From: Planctomycetota bacterium
Lineage (GTDB): Bacteria > Planctomycetota > Planctomycetia > Planctomycetales > Planctomycetaceae
Direction: 5' to 3'
DNA: 9,401 nucleotides
NCBI GenBank assembly: GCA_023429275.1
Contig: JAEYWB010000701.1
Location: forward strand, 1 to 9,401
Made by a program: the position numbers and the translations under genes. The notes under the pieces are model-generated. The model was given only the letters and a program-made list of their open reading frames with translations. It was not told the origin of the DNA and made no database searches. Shown here piece by piece: positions 1 to 9,401 of this stretch. Position 1 is the first letter of the stretch; every line of letters starts with the position of its first letter.

Positions 1-2132
1 ATCTCGATCCGGCCGAAGAGAACCGCGTGGCCGTTCTGGACGACGCTCGAACGGTCGAGCGGGAAGACGGGACCGTTGGCGAGCTGGACATACCCATGCC
101 CCCCCACCGCCTTGTAGAACGACACCGCCTTGAAGATGGCATACGGGTCCATCCCGACCTGGTCGTACGGGGCGCGGGTGAAGGCGAACTCCTCCTCCTT
201 CCTGGCGGCATCCTTGAGGCGGGAGGTCGTGACGATCCCCGAGAGGAAGTCGTCCAGCCGCCGCGCCTGGAGTTCCTTGACATTCACGGTCGTGCCGGGC
301 TTCAGGGTCATGATCGGGAAGCCCCGGGCCTCGAGCGGTGCATAGAAGGCAAATGTTCCGTAGGCGATGAACCAGTCCTGAACACTCCCGGGGATGTCGC
401 TCGTGAACGTCCCCAGAAACCGGCTCTTCGTGTCCCCCTGCAGTTCGCTCCGGATGAGCGGGGTGGTCAACGTTCCTTCCCACTCCCCCTGCACGTCGCA
501 GGTCGACCCCGGACGGAGCGGATACCCCAGGAGCCTGGGAGCACTCCCCGCCGTGGCCGGTTCGATGGTGTAACCCGGCTCGCCGGTGTTGAGCCCGCCC
601 GGCCGATGCATCCCTCGAAAACCGGCTTCCGGCCGGCCGGCCCAGCGGATGTCGGAGATGGTGATGTCCTTGACGGGGACCTCCGTGGCGGGGGCGATCG
701 AGAGGTCGATCCGCCGCGCCTCGGGACTGTAGATCGTGTACCACGTCCGGGCACCGATCCGTCCGAGAGTCTCATCGACATCGAGAAGGTCGAGCTGGTT
801 GGCCAGTTCGGCGGTTCCCGTGACGCTGCGGGCGTAAGCGACGCCGCCGAATGTCAGGAGCCCGATCCAGGCGACCAGTGTGAACCACGTCCAGTGCGGA
901 CGCCGCAGGAGGTAGTGAACAACGAGGTAATCGAGCGGACCGACGACGGCGAATGCCAGGAGAATCAGCCCGAGTGCTCCCCAGTACGAGGGGCGGCGGA
1001 TCGCGGGGAAGTCGTTTGTCGTCCGGAGAAGCTGCGTCTGCAGGTCGGAGATCCCGGTCGGGTTGAGGTCGGTCCGCTGCTTGAGGGCTTCGCGTGTCGG
1101 GACGAAGTCGGCCAGGCCTCCGAGGAAGACCGGCAGGCCGTCCCAGTCTTCGAGCGGAGCCGTCTGGACATCGACGGCGAGCATCGTCACTCCGCCCCGT
1201 CCGTAAGGGGCCCGCACGAGGAGATCCCCTTCAAGGCCGACCGAGAGAGAGCGCCCCGTGTCAGCCGTCATCTTGACGCCGGCAACACCCGCCCGCGGAG
1301 TCCGCAGGAGGCCGCGGTTGATTCCCTTGCCGAGGATCTGAAGGTCGCGGAATCGGAGCGGCGCGGCCGGATCGACCTTGATCGGGAACCAGGATGTGAC
1401 CCCTGCGGCGGTAAAGTCGCCGGGCTCTCCCCGGGCAATGACGAGGAGCTGGCCGCCGCGCGAGACCCATTGCCTCAGGAGATCTCCCGCCCCTCCCGGA
1501 GCATAGGAGAGCTGGCCGAGTGTCGACGCGTTGATGAAGAGAGCATCGAGGCCCTCCGGATCGGGCGAGGCTTCGCGCACAAGGGTCCGGACTTCAACGG
1601 GCGAATGCGTCGCCCCCCCCTGCTTTCCTCCTGCGGCACCGACCTCGGCGACGAACTTCTCGAGGCTGGCCTTGAGGAAGGCGTCCTCCGAAAAGACCCC
1701 CCAGAACCGGACGTCCGGCCGGAGGATCTGGAGGTCCGAATTCCGTGTCGTCAGGGTGGGCGCCTGGACCGGTTCGCCCGGCTTCTCAGACGAATGAAGC
1801 TCGACCCGGACCGGGCTGTCGATCTGCCCGATGAGGAACTCGCCATGTGACGCACCGCCGCTCAAATCCGGGAGAACGAAGCGGACGGGCAATCCATCCG
1901 GGTCGGGGGCGATCACCTCGGGATGGATCTTTCCCGCATCAGGCAATTTCGATTCGACGACGATCGGAGTCCACTGGCCGACCTGGACGCGGCCTCCCGT
2001 ACCGATCTTCACGGCAGGCGAGTCGCCCTGCTTGCCGTTTGCGGGAGCGCCGCCCCCGGCGGCGCGCACGAGAGCCAGAAAAGTCAGGATCGCGGCGGCC
2101 GGAGGGCTCAGGCACGGACGGGGTGAGGTCAT
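1..2132 (-). CDS. Large membrane-anchored protein with signal peptide and central transmembrane pair, 3' end beyond the window
   Basis: The frame opens at the ATG at 2132-2130 and stays open for 710 codons to the left edge, so the C-terminus is missing. Residues 1-25 look like a Sec signal peptide (hydrophobic AAAILTFLALV, possible cleavage after VRA). Residues 40-120 look beta-rich. Residues 190-345 alternate strands and helices, with LDALFINAS, a conserved-looking SRGGQLLVIARGEPGDF and later YGRGGVTMLAVDVQ; this resembles the glutamine-amidotransferase-like fold of DUF4350-type membrane proteins, but I see no catalytic Cys-His pair. Transmembrane helices lie at about 383-409 and 413-434, joined by GPLDYLVVHYLLRRPHWTW, a GP-x-x-Y-...-LRR-...-W signature I associate with proteins encoded near MoxR/DUF58 genes. 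The rest is a beta-rich domain. No Shine-Dalgarno motif precedes the ATG; a TTG 13 codons upstream is possible, but the ATG puts the signal peptide at the N-terminus. The gene is real; its function is unknown. Confidence 0.85.
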   Translation of the reverse strand, partial: MTSPRPCLSPPAAAILTFLALVRAAGGGAPANGKQGDSPAVKIGTGGRVQVGQWTPIVVESKLPDAGKIHPEVIAPDPDGLPVRFVLPDLSGGASHGEFLIGQIDSPVRVELHSSEKPGEPVQAPTLTTRNSDLQILRPDVRFWGVFSEDAFLKASLEKFVAEVGAAGGKQGGATHSPVEVRTLVREASPDPEGLDALFINASTLGQLSYAPGGAGDLLRQWVSRGGQLLVIARGEPGDFTAAGVTSWFPIKVDPAAPLRFRDLQILGKGINRGLLRTPRAGVAGVKMTADTGRSLSVGLEGDLLVRAPYGRGGVTMLAVDVQTAPLEDWDGLPVFLGGLADFVPTREALKQRTDLNPTGISDLQTQLLRTTNDFPAIRRPSYWGALGLILLAFAVVGPLDYLVVHYLLRRPHWTWFTLVAWIGLLTFGGVAYARSVTGTAELANQLDLLDVDETLGRIGARTWYTIYSPEARRIDLSIAPATEVPVKDITISDIRWAGRPEAGFRGMHRPGGLNTGEPGYTIEPATAGSAPRLLGYPLRPGSTCDVQGEWEGTLTTPLIRSELQGDTKSRFLGTFTSDIPGSVQDWFIAYGTFAFYAPLEARGFPIMTLKPGTTVNVKELQARRLDDFLSGIVTTSRLKDAARKEEEFAFTRAPYDQVGMDPYAIFKAVSFYKAVGGHGYVQLANGPVFPLDRSSVVQNGHAVLFGRIE

Positions 2133-2515
2133 GTCGAACGAAGATCGGTCGGATGCTGCTCGCCGGGTCAAAAAAACATGACCTCGGCGAACTTCGCGAA
2201 AACCTGATGATAGCCGACTCGATCAACGAAGCGTGAGGGTGACCGATGGAGATTCAGGCCCTGGAGAGACGCGACCTTGGGGCTGTGCGTTGCTGAGCGC
2301 CGCCGGCCGCATGGCAGGAGATCCGCAACCGCGTCGGGGAAAGCGTACACCGGACAAGAGGATTGCGCAGAAATGAGCATCGCGAGGACCAGCGCTCGTC
2401 CGCTCTCGAGCGCCGTCCATCCCCCAACGGACCACGCTCTCAAGAAGAGGAACACCAGTCTTCGCGAATGCTCGTAAACGGCGAGGGATCACCTGTCGGC
2501 ACGCAGGGGATGCTG
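2133..2515. other. Intergenic gap between the 110-residue membrane protein gene and the left-edge gene
   Basis: I see no convincing gene in these 383 bases. A minus-strand frame from a GTG at 2455 to 2168 (95 codons) has a hydrophobic start but no ribosome binding site and otherwise unremarkable composition, so I leave it out. A TATCAT element on the minus strand (2212-2207) matches five of six bases of a bacterial -10 box and would give a leader of about 68 bases to the left-edge gene, but no good -35 box stands 16-18 bases upstream. A short imperfect inverted repeat around 2164-2187 (GGTCA and TGACC arms around an A-run on the plus strand, with a CCG/CGG extension and one bulged base) could form a weak hairpin in that leader. 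No clear terminator follows the upstream gene. Confidence 0.5.
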
Positions 2516-2848
2516 TCACTGCGTCATGGACTCGCGGCTTCGGCCGCCCGGTCCCTTTTCGACGCGCTTTTCGCGAATCCGGCGAGGACGTCGTCCTCGG
2601 AGGATGGAAGCCGCCGAGATGACAGATGCCGTTCCGACGATGCCCACGACGATCCACGCTGTCATGGCCACGCGTTCCGACACGGATTCGAGCGACGACG
2701 TCACTGCGGCCGCAATCGATACACCGATCGGGACACTCGCCCCCGCAGCGACGATCGACCAGCCCGGCATGAGTGCCCGGGCACGCCGCTCCGGCTCCTC
2801 GGATGCCTGGCCTTGCCGGACATTCTCGAAAGAGGTTGTCGCAACCAT
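2516..2848 (-). CDS. Small two-helix membrane protein of unknown function
   Basis: The product has 110 residues and I do not recognise its family. The N-terminal 29 residues are polar and charged. Two hydrophobic segments follow, at about 30-51 (starting WSIVAAGASVPIG) and 62-83 (starting MTAWIVVGIVGTAS), separated by a short acidic loop (SLESVSER). The tail is strongly basic (RGRRPRRIREKR), so by the positive-inside rule both ends should be cytoplasmic. The ATG at 2848 is preceded by AAGGGAG (plus-strand positions 2856-2862) with a 7-base spacer, a good Shine-Dalgarno that fixes the start. The gene begins 31 bases after the stop of the GlsB-like gene on the same strand, so the two are probably co-transcribed and may share a membrane or stress role; that role is inferred from context only. 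Overlapping plus-strand frames look like shadows. Confidence 0.75.
   Translation of the reverse strand: MVATTSFENVRQGQASEEPERRARALMPGWSIVAAGASVPIGVSIAAAVTSSLESVSERVAMTAWIVVGIVGTASVISAASILRGRRPRRIREKRVEKGPGGRSRESMTQ
2583..2599. repeat. Perfect 17-base palindrome inside the small membrane protein gene
   Basis: CGAGGACG and CGTCCTCG flank a single T, giving perfect 8-base arms. It lies within the codons of the basic tail (RGRRPRR region), where Arg-rich GC codons raise the chance of such symmetry. It may be coincidental. Confidence 0.6.
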
Positions 2849-2879
2849 TTCCCGACTCCCTTGCTGAACCGAAACCGGA

Positions 2880-3149
2880 CTACCGCGGCGTTCGCGACGC
2901 GCTCATGGAGAGCGCCAGAGCGAGGACCACGATCGCTCCGACGATCGACATGAGCATCCCGGACGGCTGCAGCATGTCTCCTCCGCGGAAGACCGAGTGC
3001 AGAAACCCGCCGGCAAACGAGCCGATGACTCCAAGGATCATCGTCGCGATCAGGCCCATCGACTGACGGCCCGGCACGAGGAGACGTGCAATCGCCCCCG
3101 CCACAAGACCAAACACCATCCAGGACAACATCGCCCCAATCGTCGACAT
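2880..3149 (-). CDS. GlsB/YeaQ/YmgE family stress-response membrane protein (transglycosylase-associated protein family)
   Basis: The product has 89 residues, the usual length for this family, and is almost entirely hydrophobic with three predicted membrane helices (about 6-24, 31-52 and 61-83). Two family hallmarks are visible: GLVAGAIARLLVPG in the first helix and its loop, and GVIGSFAGGFL in the second. Family members are small inner-membrane proteins often linked to general stress or envelope responses; their biochemical activity is not established, and the 'transglycosylase-associated' name does not imply enzyme activity. The frame is open 44 codons further upstream to 3281, but those codons encode a polar stretch unlike the family, and the ATG at 3149 has GAGG five bases upstream (plus-strand 3155-3158). 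I therefore chose the short form. The gap from 3150 to 3371, between this gene and the kinase stop codon, presumably holds its promoter, but I could not identify convincing -35/-10 boxes. Confidence 0.93.
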   Translation of the reverse strand: MSTIGAMLSWMVFGLVAGAIARLLVPGRQSMGLIATMILGVIGSFAGGFLHSVFRGGDMLQPSGMLMSIVGAIVVLALALSMSASRTPR

Positions 3150-3371
3150 GGCAACCTCGCACGGCACAAAGTCAGGGAGGCCCAGTGCCTCCGTCGTGCG
3201 ATCTCTTGCACTCGGCGTACCAATTCTGAAGGGGGGAGCATCGAGCGGATGTTTTGCCGGAGTTTCGGCGGATTTCGACACACTTCATCCCTGCCCCCCG
3301 CGCACGCTGAAAGGCGTCCACACAGCGCGGGTGATCTGAAATCAGTCTCCGTCCGAGCCTTGGGGGGACCG

Positions 3372-8963
<5,592 letters not shown>

Positions 8964-8995
8964 GAGACTGCGCAAAGCGCGCGAAACCACTGGAC

Positions 8996-9024
8996 ACGTT
9001 TGGCGGGGGTCAGACGCCTGTCAA
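8996..9024 (-). promoter_or_regulatory. Possible sigma-70-type promoter of the kinase gene
   Basis: On the minus strand a perfect TTGACA -35 box (9024-9019) is followed, after a 17-base spacer, by AAACGT (9001-8996), which matches only two of six -10 positions. Transcription would begin near 8989, giving a leader of about 26 bases to the ATG at 8963 and putting the GTG at 8990 outside the transcript. The -35 box is clear, the -10 box is poor, and planctomycete promoters often depart from the E. coli consensus. Confidence 0.3.
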
Positions 9025-9200
9025 CGCGAAACCCCGCCCACCCGCTTGAATCCCCCGCGTCCGGCACAACGCGTGGATAAGACCGCACTTGCGACGATGA
9101 ACGAAGGCCCGTTCGCCCCCGATTCCCTACAACCGGGGCAACTGGCACTCTCTCGCCGCGAGCACCGGTTGAAACCACTTCTCCGTCCCGGCGCCACTGC

Positions 9201-9222
9201 GGTCGGCCATCATGGCTTGACC
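9201..9222. repeat. Imperfect palindrome upstream of the kinase gene
   Basis: The arms are GGTC-g-GCCAT and ATGGC-tt-GACC around a single central C. Nine base pairs match, with one unpaired base on the left and two on the right. The one-base centre makes it a better candidate for a dimeric regulator's binding site than for an RNA hairpin. It lies about 180 bases upstream of the possible kinase -35 box, so any regulatory link is weak. Confidence 0.35.
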
Positions 9223-9292
9223 GGTATTGTGCCAGAATTCTCCTCGGCGGTCACGGCCTCAGGGACCCGCAAGCCGCAGGCCCGCTTGACAG

Positions 9293-9313
9293 GGGCTGTG
9301 GGCTGTGGGCCGT
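9293..9313 (+). repeat. Three tandem 7-base repeats (GGGCTGT, GGGCTGT, GGGCCGT)
   Basis: Two exact copies and one copy with a single change follow each other without gaps, directly after a plus-strand TTGACA. This may be a slippage-prone microsatellite or the edge of a dispersed intergenic repeat. Nothing here shows a function. Confidence 0.6.
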
Positions 9314-9401
9314 AGGAAGAACGCCAGGGAAGCCTTTTGAATTCCACCTGCCGAGACGCAGAGCCCCACCTTGCCTAACCAATCCCACGCCAGTTCATTT
9401 C

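Larger units (their letters stand above)
8964..9401. other. Non-coding region upstream of the kinase gene
   Basis: No convincing gene is visible in these 438 bases. A plus-strand frame from 8962 to 9315 overlaps the kinase N-terminus, has no ribosome binding site and gives an unstructured Pro/Arg-rich translation, so I treat it as spurious. The region holds a possible kinase promoter, a palindrome near 9201-9222, a 7-base inverted repeat (CAACCGG at 9130-9136 and CCGGTTG at 9165-9171) and three tandem 7-mers near 9293-9313. A plus-strand TTGACA at 9286-9291 lacks a matching -10 box. The right edge shows no start of another gene. Confidence 0.5.

Noticed and set aside
27..1850. 607-codon plus-strand open frame
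   Set aside because: It shares the triplet grid of the minus-strand left-edge gene, which has a signal peptide, membrane helices and fold-like sequence. The plus translation is a low-complexity Arg/Glu/Pro/Gly-rich string, as expected of an antisense shadow in a GC-rich gene that avoids TTA, CTA and TCA.
2168..2455. 95-codon minus-strand frame starting MFLFLRAWSVGG
   Set aside because: It starts at a GTG without a Shine-Dalgarno, and after a hydrophobic start the translation shows no helix pattern, motif or family resemblance. I cannot support it as a gene.
2223..2657. 144-codon minus-strand frame overlapping the small membrane protein gene
   Set aside because: Its first 47 or so codons overlap, in another frame, a gene with a good ribosome binding site and clear membrane helices. 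Its own sequence is basic and featureless.
3150..3281. 44-codon N-terminal extension of the GlsB-like gene
   Set aside because: The extra residues are polar and unlike the family, while the ATG at 3149 has a GAGG motif and gives the normal family length.
9072..9080. DnaA-box-like sequence (TTATCCACG on the minus strand)
   Set aside because: It is a single 8-of-9 match with no cluster, no AT-rich unwinding region and no dnaA or dnaN nearby, so it is expected by chance.
9141..9160. TGGCAC element considered as a sigma-54 -24 box
   Set aside because: The -12 TTGC element is missing at the required spacing, both here and at the second TGGCAC on the opposite strand near 9231-9236.

Overview
The base composition is high-GC, and codon third positions in the four real genes are mostly G or C. 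The main gene joins a Hanks-type Ser/Thr kinase with a DWG (not DFG) metal-binding motif to a membrane segment, a Glu/Lys/Gln-rich coiled coil, a 'CP..LRNWEW' junction and a long WD40 array. From general knowledge this combination is typical of Planctomycetota, so I infer a planctomycete chromosome. No rRNA, tRNA, CRISPR array, transposase, integrase or phage gene was seen.

All four supported genes lie on the minus strand, so transcription runs right to left. Reading that way: 9401-8964 is a non-coding upstream region with a possible promoter next to the kinase. 8963-3372 is one giant gene for a membrane receptor-like Ser/Thr kinase of about 1863 residues. It has an N-terminal zinc ribbon, a linker with six T-x-x-S-D-like motifs, the kinase domain, a helical linker, one transmembrane helix, a heptad-spaced coiled coil and about 21 WD40 blades. 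3371-3150 is a 222-base gap. 3149-2880 encodes a GlsB/YeaQ/YmgE-type small membrane protein. 2848-2516 encodes an unrecognised 110-residue protein with two membrane helices, probably co-transcribed with it. 2515-2133 is a non-coding gap. 2132-1 is a large membrane-anchored protein with a signal peptide that runs off the left edge. It has no stop codon inside the window; the long plus-strand reading frame at 27-1850 is its antisense shadow.

No pathway clearly unites these genes. The two small genes look like an envelope or stress-related pair. The kinase looks like a stand-alone sensor with its catalytic domain in the cytoplasm and its WD40 propellers probably outside the membrane. The left-edge gene resembles membrane proteins often found with MoxR ATPase and DUF58 genes, but its neighbours on that side are not visible. 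The most notable item is the kinase: its coiled coil grows in whole heptads, and its C-terminus counts as 21 blades, which fits three seven-bladed propellers. I see no convincing evidence of a wholly new multi-gene system.
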